Below the pieces are notes generated by a model, which ran no database searches, was not told the DNA's origin, and saw only the letters and a program-made list of their open reading frames with translations. A stretch of 64,000 bases of DNA from Pseudomonas mediterranea CFBP 5447 (GTDB taxonomy: Bacteria > Pseudomonadota > Gammaproteobacteria > Pseudomonadales > Pseudomonadaceae): positions 1,598,670 to 1,662,669 of the forward strand of contig NZ_KN322987.1 in NCBI RefSeq assembly GCF_000774145.1. The letters run 5' to 3'. This document shows, piece after piece, positions 45,216 to 53,049 of the stretch. Made by a program: the position numbers and the translations under genes. Numbering within the stretch: the first letter of the stretch is position 1; every line of letters begins with the position of its first letter.

Positions 45216-45335
45216 ATGCCCACACATACTGGCGCCTTTACTTACAACTATGCCAGAACCCGCCTGATTGTGCGGCTTGTCCCTGGACCCTATTGTTTTC
45301 CTGCCATTGCCCATCACCGTATTTTCACCACATGA
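45216..45335 (+). CDS. Short leader ORF coupled to the GNAT-like gene
   Basis: 39 codons, reading MPTHTGAFTYNYARTRLIVR and ending at a TGA that overlaps the next ATG (ATGA at 45332-45335). From its second codon it aligns gap-free with 43322-43420 in the DUF6124 leader. The downstream gene has no ribosome site of its own, which supports translational coupling. No strong ribosome site is seen for this ORF either. Function unknown. Confidence 0.45.
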   Translation: MPTHTGAFTYNYARTRLIVRLVPGPYCFPAIAHHRIFTT

Positions 45336-46072
45336 AACGACCACGTGTTAACGACTTTAAACATCAGGTGTTCCGCTCGACCGCAATGCGGCTCGCTAAA
45401 GAGTTTTTAATGGATGAGCCTGAGGCGCTGGCAGAAAGAGGTATCAATGTTGATCGGATAAGGTATGAGCCAATAACGCCAGATGCGCTGGATCAATGCT
45501 ATTTATGGGGCTCAGAGGCACAACTCTATCCGTGGGAGGATATACCTAGTTGGAAGAGTCGCGACGGGAAAGCGTTTGACCTATCCCTGTGGTATGACCA
45601 TGAACTATGTGGACTTTGTTTTGCCACTCCAAAATCAAGTACGTTGTCCATTAAGGTCGTCCTCTTGGAGGGCAAGCTAGATGTTACCCACCCATTGAAG
45701 GGTGAGGTCGCTGGTTTGGTCTTGATCGCTATCAGCCGATACGCGCGAATGCTGAAGCTACGTGAAATTGAGGTGTTTGAGCCTGACCCCGGTGCCATTC
45801 TTTGGTATCAACGCTTGGGCTTCGATTTTGATGACCGGCGGCGCCTGTCACCGCAGTTAACGAGACTTAACATGAACCCCAGTTCTATTGCCGAGGTTTC
45901 CATGAAGACTTCTAAGCGCACTCAAAAGCCGCTGCTTGCTGCTCAGTACGAAGCCGAAGCCCGCCGTCTGGCTGGTTGTGCGACCAGTATTGAACGTCAG
46001 TTCTTATCGGTTAGCCTCGCCAAAGGCAAGGAGCTTGAGCCCGTTGGCCGGATGGCTGGCGCTAAATCCTGA
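45332..46072 (+). CDS. GNAT-like N-acetyltransferase-fold protein with a C-terminal extension
   Basis: 246 residues from the ATG at 45332, which overlaps the leader stop. The middle (about residues 85-180) has a GNAT pattern: a beta-strand pair with LSLWYDHELCGLCFATP, then VAGLVLIAISRYARML before EIEVFEPDPGAILWYQRLGFDF. The last 56 residues (from MKTSKRTQK at residue 191) are basic and could be a separate protein begun at the internal ATG 45902, which has GAGG 5 bp upstream. Base composition is more AT-rich than its neighbours, suggesting transfer. Neither substrate nor role is evident. Confidence 0.6.
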   Translation: MKRPRVNDFKHQVFRSTAMRLAKEFLMDEPEALAERGINVDRIRYEPITPDALDQCYLWGSEAQLYPWEDIPSWKSRDGKAFDLSLWYDHELCGLCFATPKSSTLSIKVVLLEGKLDVTHPLKGEVAGLVLIAISRYARMLKLREIEVFEPDPGAILWYQRLGFDFDDRRRLSPQLTRLNMNPSSIAEVSMKTSKRTQKPLLAAQYEAEARRLAGCATSIERQFLSVSLAKGKELEPVGRMAGAKS

Positions 46073-46087
46073 ACTCTGTTCATATAT

Positions 46088-46115
46088 AAAAAAACCGCCA
46101 TATAGGCGGTTTTCT
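46088..46115. terminator. Bidirectional terminator between convergent genes
   Basis: AAAACCGCC / GGCGGTTTT has a 5-nt ATATA loop, between the GNAT-like gene and the GGDEF gene, with A/T runs on both sides. Confidence 0.85.
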
Positions 46116-46141
46116 GGTTCCTGCGCCGGACAAATCCACCG

Positions 46142-47269
46142 CTACTGCGCAACCGCCACCTGATTGCGCCCCAACGCCTTAGCCCGATACAACGCCTTAT
46201 CCGCATTATTCATCAAGCTATGCAGATCCTTATGCCCAGACTCCGTCGACGCGACGCCGAGGCTGGCCGTTATCCCGTGGACAGGCTCGATCATCAACCC
46301 GCCAATGGTTCGGATCAGTTCCTCTGCAATCCTGGTAGCGACCTCGATGGAAGTGTCCGGAAGCAAAATCGCGAACTCTTCCCCACCCAGCCGACCGTGA
46401 ATGTCCGTCGCACGGAACGACGAACTGATGACCCCACCCATCTGGCGCAGTACCTGATCCCCAACCTGATGACCGTAGGTGTCGTTGATCTGCTTGAAAT
46501 GATCCATGTCCAGCATCACCACGCATAACCCCAGCCGGTTGGCTTTACAGTCGTTGTAGAGGCGCTGGGCGTGTTCGAAAAAAGCCCGCCGGCTTTTCAG
46601 GCCGGTCAGTTCATCGGTTTGGGCGGCGCGGGTTGAGATGCTGTTCGCCTGTTCCATTTCACGGGTGAGTCGGAAAGCGGTTTCCAGTGCCTGGGACATT
46701 TTGTGTGTGGCGCGGGCGGCAAAGGCTGCGAACACCACGATCGAAAGCGCCATGCCCACCTGGATCGGCGACGGTTGGAACAGCAGCCAGGCGGTGCAGG
46801 GAAACAGAACCAGACCAATGGAGGCGAGCGTCATGTCGCGGTAGGCCGAGTAACAGGACACCGCGCTGACGGACATGCCGACCGTAAAGAGCATGACCAA
46901 TGCCTGGGACAAAAGATCGTCCGCCGGCATGACCGCCAATGCACCTGTTCCCCAGATGCTGGCGGACAACACCAGCGTGACCCAGTATTTGCGCTCCCAG
47001 CGCCGAGGCGTGCGTCTGCTTTCGTCGCTGCGCACATAGGCAACGAACAGCGAGACGCGCAATAGCGTCGATCCGGTCAGGAAGACGAGCCACCAGAAGA
47101 TGACATTGTGGTCAAAGCGATCCCAGCACAGCCAACACAACATGATAGCCGCGAGGTAGCTACCAAACACCGCAGAAACCGATTGGCGAAAAAGTTGCTG
47201 TAGCCGGTCGGTTCGCACCTGCTCGGCGATGAACAAATCCTGCTCATCCCGAGATCCTAGGCAACCCAT
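46142..47269 (-). CDS. Membrane diguanylate cyclase (GGDEF)
   Basis: 375 residues from the ATG at 47269, with AGGTG upstream. Six hydrophobic segments (about residues 35-210) form an N-terminal membrane domain with no periplasmic sensor. A short coiled coil leads to a GGDEF domain with an intact GGEEF active site (GRLGGEEFAIL, about residue 293). An allosteric RxxD I-site (RATD) lies five residues before it. It should make cyclic-di-GMP and be product-inhibited. It is convergent with the GNAT-like gene, and a degenerate DUF6124 remnant lies upstream. Confidence 0.93.
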   Translation of the reverse strand: MGCLGSRDEQDLFIAEQVRTDRLQQLFRQSVSAVFGSYLAAIMLCWLCWDRFDHNVIFWWLVFLTGSTLLRVSLFVAYVRSDESRRTPRRWERKYWVTLVLSASIWGTGALAVMPADDLLSQALVMLFTVGMSVSAVSCYSAYRDMTLASIGLVLFPCTAWLLFQPSPIQVGMALSIVVFAAFAARATHKMSQALETAFRLTREMEQANSISTRAAQTDELTGLKSRRAFFEHAQRLYNDCKANRLGLCVVMLDMDHFKQINDTYGHQVGDQVLRQMGGVISSSFRATDIHGRLGGEEFAILLPDTSIEVATRIAEELIRTIGGLMIEPVHGITASLGVASTESGHKDLHSLMNNADKALYRAKALGRNQVAVAQ

Positions 47270-47341
47270 ATGATTCACCTGATCGTGACGCAACTGAAAA
47301 AGAACGATTGTGGCACCTTGCCAGCAACGCAAACAACCGGG

Positions 47342-47392
47342 TTGAGTTCGTTGCTGGCGAATCGGCCGTTGAATAGCGTTGAGCCGCGATAG
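47342..47392 (+). pseudogene. 3' remnant of a second DUF6124-family gene
   Basis: The last 16 codons and stop read LSSLLANRPLNSVEPR, matching LGSLLANRVLDNVETR at the end of the intact gene (43934-43984). About 49 of 60 bases agree over 47341-47400 against 43933-43992. The same type of terminator (AAAAACCCGACG / CGTCGGGTTTTT, 47411-47439) follows. The 5' part is gone. Confidence 0.75.
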
Positions 47393-47410
47393 CGGGTGAA
47401 CCCGTTAAAG

Positions 47411-47439
47411 AAAAACCCGACGCTTTACGTCGGGTTTTT
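47411..47439 (+). terminator. Terminator following the DUF6124 remnant
   Basis: The 12-bp stem AAAAACCCGACG / CGTCGGGTTTTT has a 5-nt loop. It shares its CCCGAC/GTCGGG core with the terminator of the intact DUF6124 gene. Confidence 0.85.
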
Positions 47440-47518
47440 CGGTACGGCTTTGCGCCTGTCCTACCTCTTCCTGGCGATGGACGTCAGCGATCCTTGGCAG
47501 ACGGCTAGCGGTTACGGC

Positions 47519-47893
47519 TTACTCGACTTGCGACAGCTTGGCGTCATCGCAACCGGCTGCACGGCACTCGCGCTCGACAGCTTTGAGTATGACGATACGC
47601 GCTTCGGTCTTCTCGTTGGCGCAGTCCAGGTAGAGCAGGCCATCGTTGGAACAGGCGTTGTCACGAATTTTGATCCACTGGATCTGAGCGGCTTTCACCT
47701 TTTTCTTTTGATCCGGGTTCAGGGCACTCATTGTTTTCTTGTATTGATCGTTGATTTCCTGATCCGACTGAACCATTTTCAGCGACGCGCAATAGGTTCT
47801 GTCATAGGCGTTTCTAGGGTTATCGCAACTCATCGCTGATGCCGAAGCGGATGCCATTGCCAGCAATGCGCCAACCAACAAAGACTTGATCAC
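47519..47893 (-). CDS. Secreted LprI-like (DUF1311) protein
   Basis: 124 residues. An N-terminal signal peptide (about residues 1-20, ending ASA) is followed by the DUF1311/LprI pattern: MSCDNPRNAYDRTYC, then SLKMVQSDQEINDQYKK and a WIKIRDNAC block. At least six cysteines would form disulfides in the periplasm. LprI-type proteins inhibit lysozyme in mycobacteria; whether that holds here is unknown. Single gene, minus strand. Confidence 0.8.
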   Translation of the reverse strand: MIKSLLVGALLAMASASASAMSCDNPRNAYDRTYCASLKMVQSDQEINDQYKKTMSALNPDQKKKVKAAQIQWIKIRDNACSNDGLLYLDCANEKTEARIVILKAVERECRAAGCDDAKLSQVE

Positions 47894-47956
47894 TTACTTC
47901 TCTCCCTGAATGCCCTCTATTCATTAGAGGTCGCGGCGAGGAATTTATCATGAGTG

Positions 47957-48003
47957 CAAAAAAAACGAGCCTGCATTCCCACGCAGCCCTGTTTTTTTTT
48001 AAC
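47957..48003 (-). terminator. Probable terminator of metNIQ
   Basis: On the minus strand an A-run, an imperfect stem around GGGCTGC...GCAGGCTC and a T-run lie 12-58 bp after the metQ stop. Confidence 0.6.
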
Positions 48004-48014
48004 ACCCGATCAGA

Positions 48015-48785
48015 TCAAAACGCCGGTAATACCGCGCCTTTGTATTTCTCCAGAATAAACGCCTTCACTTCCGGGCTATGCAACGCAGCCGCCAGCTTTT
48101 TCATCGCCTCACTGTCCTTGTCGTCCTCACGGGCCACCAGGATGTTCACGTAAGGCGAGTCGCTGCCTTCGATCACCAGGGCGTCCTTGGACGGATCCAG
48201 CTTGGCTTCCAGCGCATAGTTGGTGTTGATCAGCGCCAGGTCGACCTGAGTCAGCACGCGGGGAATGGTCGCGGCTTCCAGTTCGCGGAATTTCAGGTCC
48301 TTGGGGTTATCGATGATGTCCTTGGTGGTCGATAGGATGTTGTTCGAATCCTTGAGCTTGATCACTCCAGCCTTCGCCAGCAGCAACAGCGCACGGCCGC
48401 CGTTGGTGGCGTCGTTCGGGATCACTACGTTGGCGCCGCCAGGGAGTTCTTCGAGCTTCTTGTACTTGTTCGAATAAGCGCCCAGGGGTTCCAGGTGCAC
48501 GCCAGTTACGGCTACCAGCTGGGTACCCTTGGCCTTGTTGAACTCATCCAGGTACAGCTGGTGTTGGAAGAAGTTGGCGTCCAGGCGTTTTTCGGCGACC
48601 TGTACGTTCGGCTGGATGTAGTCGGTGAAGACCTTGACCTTGAGGTCCACGCCTTCCTTGGCCAGTGCCGGTTTGACGAATTCGAGGATTTCCGCGTGCG
48701 GCACCGGCGTTGCGGCGACGGTCAGGGTGTCGGCATGGGCGGAAAAGGCTGCGGCGGCAGCGAAGGCAACCAGTAACTTCTTCAT
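48015..48785 (-). CDS. metQ: Methionine-binding periplasmic protein of the MetNIQ ABC transporter
   Basis: 256 residues of the NlpA/MetQ family. The signal peptide (residues 1-18, ending AHA) has no lipobox Cys, so it is probably soluble in the periplasm. Family blocks: VAATPVPHAEILEFVKP, NVQVAEKRLDANFFQH and IPNDATNGGRALLLLAKAG. It binds D/L-methionine or a related amino acid for MetNI. It is the third gene of metN-metI-metQ, 78 bp after metI. Confidence 0.92.
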   Translation of the reverse strand: MKKLLVAFAAAAAFSAHADTLTVAATPVPHAEILEFVKPALAKEGVDLKVKVFTDYIQPNVQVAEKRLDANFFQHQLYLDEFNKAKGTQLVAVTGVHLEPLGAYSNKYKKLEELPGGANVVIPNDATNGGRALLLLAKAGVIKLKDSNNILSTTKDIIDNPKDLKFRELEAATIPRVLTQVDLALINTNYALEAKLDPSKDALVIEGSDSPYVNILVAREDDKDSEAMKKLAAALHSPEVKAFILEKYKGAVLPAF

Positions 48786-48863
48786 TCAGCTAACTCCTTG
48801 TGGGGCGCCCGCTCTCGGCGCCTGCCAGCGAATGGCTGGCTCATGGTTTATGGGCGCGAGGCC

Positions 48864-49538
48864 TTATTTTCTAGAGAAATGCACAACCAGCTTGTCGCCT
48901 ACGGTTTGCAGGACCTGGACCAGCACCAGCAGCAGTACCACCGTGACCACCATGACATCGGTCTGGAAACGCTGGTAACCGAACCGGATCGCCAGGTCGC
49001 CCAAGCCACCGGCGCCCACCACACCGGCCATGGCCGTGTAGGACACCAGCGTAATTGCTGTCACCGTAATCGCTGCAAAGATGCCCGGACGGGCTTCCGG
49101 CAGCAAGGCGTTGACGATGATCTGCCGGGTGGTTGCGCCCATGGCCTGGGTCGCTTCGATGATGCCGCGGTCGACTTCGCGCAGGGCGGTTTCCACCAGG
49201 CGAGCGAAGAACGGGGTCGCGCCCACCACCAGCGGTGGAATTGCCCCGGCCACGCCCAACGAGGTGCCGGTAATCAACACCGTGAACGGGATCATCACGA
49301 TCAACAGGATGATGAACGGCAGCGAGCGCAGGATGTTGACGATCAGCGACAACAGCGCATAAACGCCGCGGGCCTCAAGCAACTGGCGTGGGCTGCACAG
49401 AAACAGCAGCACGCCCAGGGGCAAGCCGAGCAGCACGGTGAACAGCAGCGAACCGAACAGCATCAGGAAGGTGTCGCCGGTCGCCAGCCAGATTTCCAGC
49501 CAGTCGATGTTTGCAAAGAAATTCGTCAGCAGTTCCAT
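48864..49538 (-). CDS. metI: Methionine ABC transporter permease
   Basis: 224 residues with five to six membrane helices. The cytoplasmic coupling loop with the EAA-type motif EATQAMGATTRQIIVNALLP (about residue 140) contacts MetN. Its ATG shares one base with the metN stop (TGATG), so the two are translationally coupled. Confidence 0.94.
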   Translation of the reverse strand: MELLTNFFANIDWLEIWLATGDTFLMLFGSLLFTVLLGLPLGVLLFLCSPRQLLEARGVYALLSLIVNILRSLPFIILLIVMIPFTVLITGTSLGVAGAIPPLVVGATPFFARLVETALREVDRGIIEATQAMGATTRQIIVNALLPEARPGIFAAITVTAITLVSYTAMAGVVGAGGLGDLAIRFGYQRFQTDVMVVTVVLLLVLVQVLQTVGDKLVVHFSRK

Positions 49539-50545
49539 CAGCGCAGCACCTCCATGTGGACATCGGCCGCGGTGAAGCGGGCAAACGCCGCCTCCATGTC
49601 ACCGCCGGTGATGGCGAGGGTCAGTTGCCCGTAGGGGGTGTCTTTGATGCGGTCGATACGACCGGCCAGGATGCTGTAGTCCACGCCGGTTTCCCGGGCG
49701 ACGGTGCCGAGCAAGGGCGCGTAGGTCGCATCGCCCTGGAAGGTCAGACGCACGATGCGCCCGGGCACATGGGCAAAATCGTCGCGCTGTTCGCTTTCGT
49801 CGATCTGCTCGTCTTCCTGGACGAAACGCTTGGTGGTCGGGTGCTTGGGATGCAGGAACACCTCGGCCACCGGACCTTGCTCGACGATGACGCCGGCATC
49901 CATCACCGCCACTTCATCGCAGACCCGGCGGATCACGTCCATTTCATGGGTGATCAATACAATAGTCAGCTTCAGCTCGCGGTTGATTTCGGCCAGCAGT
50001 TGCAGCACCGATGCGGTGGTCTGCGGGTCCAGGGCACTGGTGGCTTCGTCGCACAGCAGGATCTTGGGCTTGGTCGCCAGGGCGCGGGCGATGCCGACGC
50101 GCTGCTTCTGGCCGCCGGACAACTGCGCCGGGTATTTTCTGGCATGGTCGGACAAGCCTACCCGGGCCAGCAATTCGGCCACTCGTTGGTCGATTTCGCT
50201 GCGGGACAATTCACCGGCCAATGTCAGCGGCAACGCGACGTTGTCGGCCACGGTCTTGGAGGCCAACAGGTTGAAGTGCTGGAAAATCATCCCGACCTGT
50301 TGACGGAAGCGTCGCAGGCCCGTGGCATCCAGAGCGGTGACTTCTTCACCGTCGACAATGATCTTGCCGCCGCTGGCGTCTTCCAAGCGATTGATCAGAC
50401 GCAGCAGGGTACTTTTTCCTGCACCGGAATGACCAATCAGACCGAAGACCTGACCGTTCTCGATCGTCAGGCTGGTCGGGTGCAGCGCGGGGATATCCTT
50501 ACCGGCGACGCGGTAGGTTTTATGGACGTTTTGAAACTCGATCAC
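49538..50545 (-). CDS. metN: Methionine ABC transporter ATP-binding protein
   Basis: 335 residues. Walker A GHSGAGKST (about residues 38-46), the ABC signature LSGGQKQRVGIARAL (about 140-154) and Walker B LLCDEATSALD are all intact. A C-terminal NIL/ACT-like domain (about 260-335) would bind methionine for transinhibition. It is the first gene of metNIQ. Confidence 0.95.
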   Translation of the reverse strand: MIEFQNVHKTYRVAGKDIPALHPTSLTIENGQVFGLIGHSGAGKSTLLRLINRLEDASGGKIIVDGEEVTALDATGLRRFRQQVGMIFQHFNLLASKTVADNVALPLTLAGELSRSEIDQRVAELLARVGLSDHARKYPAQLSGGQKQRVGIARALATKPKILLCDEATSALDPQTTASVLQLLAEINRELKLTIVLITHEMDVIRRVCDEVAVMDAGVIVEQGPVAEVFLHPKHPTTKRFVQEDEQIDESEQRDDFAHVPGRIVRLTFQGDATYAPLLGTVARETGVDYSILAGRIDRIKDTPYGQLTLAITGGDMEAAFARFTAADVHMEVLR

Positions 50546-50959
50546 GTAGCGAACCTTGTGGGGCGCGTTGGAAAAGGGGCAGCGGTTAGCCGGGGGCGCA
50601 TTTTAGCCTGTCTGTATAGAGGTCATTAGCATTTATTTCGCAATCCGGCTGCCATTTGGCAATAACGCGATAGAAGGCCTGCAAACCTGCCGTCAGTCGT
50701 CGGGCACCCATCCGAGCCGCTATCAGGGGGCGATGGACATGCAGCGGTCGTCAGGCCTGGCAGGCAAACGATCGTTCGTGCGTTCTGCGAAAGCGCATTT
50801 AAAGTTGGCTGTTAAATATATTCACATACTCGGTTTCATTTCGAATAAGTCCTTTCGGTTGTCCATGGATAAGTATCTGCTAAGTTACCGGCCGTCGCTC
50901 ACTACAGCGAAGTAAAGCCCGTCACGCAACGGCGGGGAAATATTTAAAAGGAATTGAAT
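50546..50959. other. Intergenic region between divergent metN and the cytolysin-like gene
   Basis: 414 bp with no gene. Near metN, TATACA on the minus strand (about 50613-50618) is a possible -10 with TTGCGA 19 bp upstream. The half nearer the cytolysin-like gene is AT-rich (50800-50880). No clear operator or riboswitch is seen. Confidence 0.4.
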
Positions 50960-52846
50960 GTGAAAAAGCATAACGCTATTTTTGCAGGATTGTTTGCGTT
51001 GAGCTTAATGGCTAACGCGGTGGCTGCAAGTTCGAATCCCTCGGACATTTTAATGATCTTCGGTGAACTTCCCGATGCGCAGGTGGCTCTGCCCCAATAC
51101 CAGGCGCTGTCAGTCGTGGCGATGCCCGAGGAAGAGTTCAGGAAACGACTCGCCGACGACAAGTTTTCTTCCCTGGCCTATCTGGACATTGCCTCAGTAA
51201 AGGATGATGAAGCCGCCATCGAGAAAGCCATGGCGATTTTCCGCTCGGGAAAACCGGTGCTGTTGAAGATGGGTTACCAGACGACAGAACTGGCGAAAAC
51301 AGTAAGCAGCATATTCGGAATCTCCAGCGCGTTTGACTATGCCTTGTTTCACCGGGTGAGCCATTCGGAGATCAATGTCTATCGCCTGGAAGGTTATCAG
51401 GATGAAGCCGTCCTGGAAGCGGTGGGGTTGCTGGTCACGGAGCTGCAGGCACAGGCCGGGTACCCCCGGGAGGAAGGCGAGTTCATTGGCCTGCCGAAAC
51501 TGACCTACAACATCAATCTTCAGAGCCCGAACCAGGAAATGACTTCGGTGGTGAATATCGATGTCATCCGGAGTGCAGAGCGAAGCCAGGACAAGAAGTT
51601 TGTTTCCATCAAGACGTCGCCCACGACAACGCGCTCGACGAAAAACGGTATCACCATCGGTGGATTCGGACCGGGTGGCAGTGGGGAAAATCTCTGGGGG
51701 GCATACCTGCCACATGCGTACCGGTTCACTCACCAATTGACCGCTGAACAGATTGTTCCGGTGTTGGTCAATTCGGCGCCTGCCAGTGATTCGAGGACGG
51801 ATTTCAATTACAGCGAGACGAAAACCAATGGATTTTCCATTGGCGGAACATTGGGTAGCGAGTTTGGTGGAACGAAAGCCGAAAACATTACCTATGCCGC
51901 CAAATCGCCGTTCAATGTGAACTTCGGTCTGAGTTATTCACATTCCAAGACCATGAGTTACGCGTTCCAGGACTACTCGTTGATCGCAGCGCAGAACGGT
52001 TCGAAGTTGACGTGGAACGCTCCCATAGATCCCAAGCTGAAGGCGGTATTGGTCGACCGGCTCACAGCCGGCATGCCTGTTCTAACGGAGGCGCGAATGA
52101 CGCCGATGATGCGTTCGGCATCGCTCGAGTCTTATACCTTGTGGGAGTTGCCCGGTGCCTACACCGGTGCGGCAACCATCAGCATTGGCGGTGGCTATGA
52201 TTTGAATCGGCGAGAATGGTGGTGGGATCGGACCCAGGTCAGATCCCTTCATGTCACCGATGTCTACGATGCCGCCGAGCAATACACGCTGGACTTGAAC
52301 AGTCCGTTCCTGACACGCGAGATGACCGTGCTGATTCGCTCCGCCGACGGTGTCGGCAAATGCATGTCCGAAAATGCCAACTCGGGCGTTTCCCTTGAAG
52401 CCTGCGCGGCCTCGAACACCAATCAGCTGTGGGGCCTGGATTCGGAGAATCGCTACGTCAACCGGGCCTCGAACCGGTGCCTGAGCGTGCGCGAAACGGA
52501 TGGTGCCCTGATCACCGAGAGCTGCGCCCTGGATAACCGGCAGCAGTGGGAGTGGCAAGCGGACCGGATCCATTCGCTGTACAACCGCGACTGGCGCCTT
52601 TACGCCGACAACAGCCGGCTGAAAGCCATTCCAGATGACTCCATGCACTTCCAGGACACGCCCAAGAACGTGTTCAACCCGCTGAACATTCCTTGGGCCA
52701 GTTATCCACGGGCACCGTCCATCCATGATGTGATGCCCAACCACCTGGGCCCATCGCCTCAGATCAGCCCGGAATGGGTCGACCGCTATCAAGGCGTGGA
52801 TACGCGCCAGCGCTGGAGAATCGAGATTCTGCGCGATGGCATCTGA
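50960..52846 (+). CDS. Secreted leukocidin/VCC-like cytolysin homologue with a beta-trefoil lectin domain
   Basis: 628 residues from a GTG at 50960 with AAGGA 7 bp upstream. A TTG two codons earlier lies too close to that site. A signal peptide (about 1-22, ending AVA) is followed by a pro-region (about 25-165). A Gly/Ser-rich segment typical of leukocidin-fold pore formers comes next (about 225-330), with NGFSIGGTLGSEFGG and the SYSHSKTMSYAFQDYSLI block. The C-terminal part (about 455-628) has three QxW-type motifs (QLW, QQW, QRW) of a ricin-B/beta-trefoil. The architecture resembles Vibrio cholerae cytolysin. Activity and target are unknown. Confidence 0.65.
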   Translation: MKKHNAIFAGLFALSLMANAVAASSNPSDILMIFGELPDAQVALPQYQALSVVAMPEEEFRKRLADDKFSSLAYLDIASVKDDEAAIEKAMAIFRSGKPVLLKMGYQTTELAKTVSSIFGISSAFDYALFHRVSHSEINVYRLEGYQDEAVLEAVGLLVTELQAQAGYPREEGEFIGLPKLTYNINLQSPNQEMTSVVNIDVIRSAERSQDKKFVSIKTSPTTTRSTKNGITIGGFGPGGSGENLWGAYLPHAYRFTHQLTAEQIVPVLVNSAPASDSRTDFNYSETKTNGFSIGGTLGSEFGGTKAENITYAAKSPFNVNFGLSYSHSKTMSYAFQDYSLIAAQNGSKLTWNAPIDPKLKAVLVDRLTAGMPVLTEARMTPMMRSASLESYTLWELPGAYTGAATISIGGGYDLNRREWWWDRTQVRSLHVTDVYDAAEQYTLDLNSPFLTREMTVLIRSADGVGKCMSENANSGVSLEACAASNTNQLWGLDSENRYVNRASNRCLSVRETDGALITESCALDNRQQWEWQADRIHSLYNRDWRLYADNSRLKAIPDDSMHFQDTPKNVFNPLNIPWASYPRAPSIHDVMPNHLGPSPQISPEWVDRYQGVDTRQRWRIEILRDGI

Positions 52847-52858
52847 CCGCTGAAGCTT

Positions 52859-52898
52859 CGCCAACCCAGCGGTGATGCCCATCATCGCTGGGTTGGCG
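52859..52898 (+). terminator. Long hairpin after the cytolysin-like gene
   Basis: The 13-bp perfect stem CGCCAACCCAGCG / CGCTGGGTTGGCG has a 14-nt loop, 12 bp after the stop. There is no T-run, so it may stabilise the mRNA 3' end or end it with Rho. Confidence 0.6.
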
Positions 52899-53049
52899 CT
52901 GGTGGGGAAAATCCAGGCGCGTTCCGAGGGAACGGCTCGAACCGTCATCAGTCACTACATAAGCCACTCCCAAATGCCTGGGCGCCACTGCCCGGCGCTT
53001 GTCCGCAAGCCCTGGATGAAAAGGGATCGAAACGAGGAGTTTATGTCTG

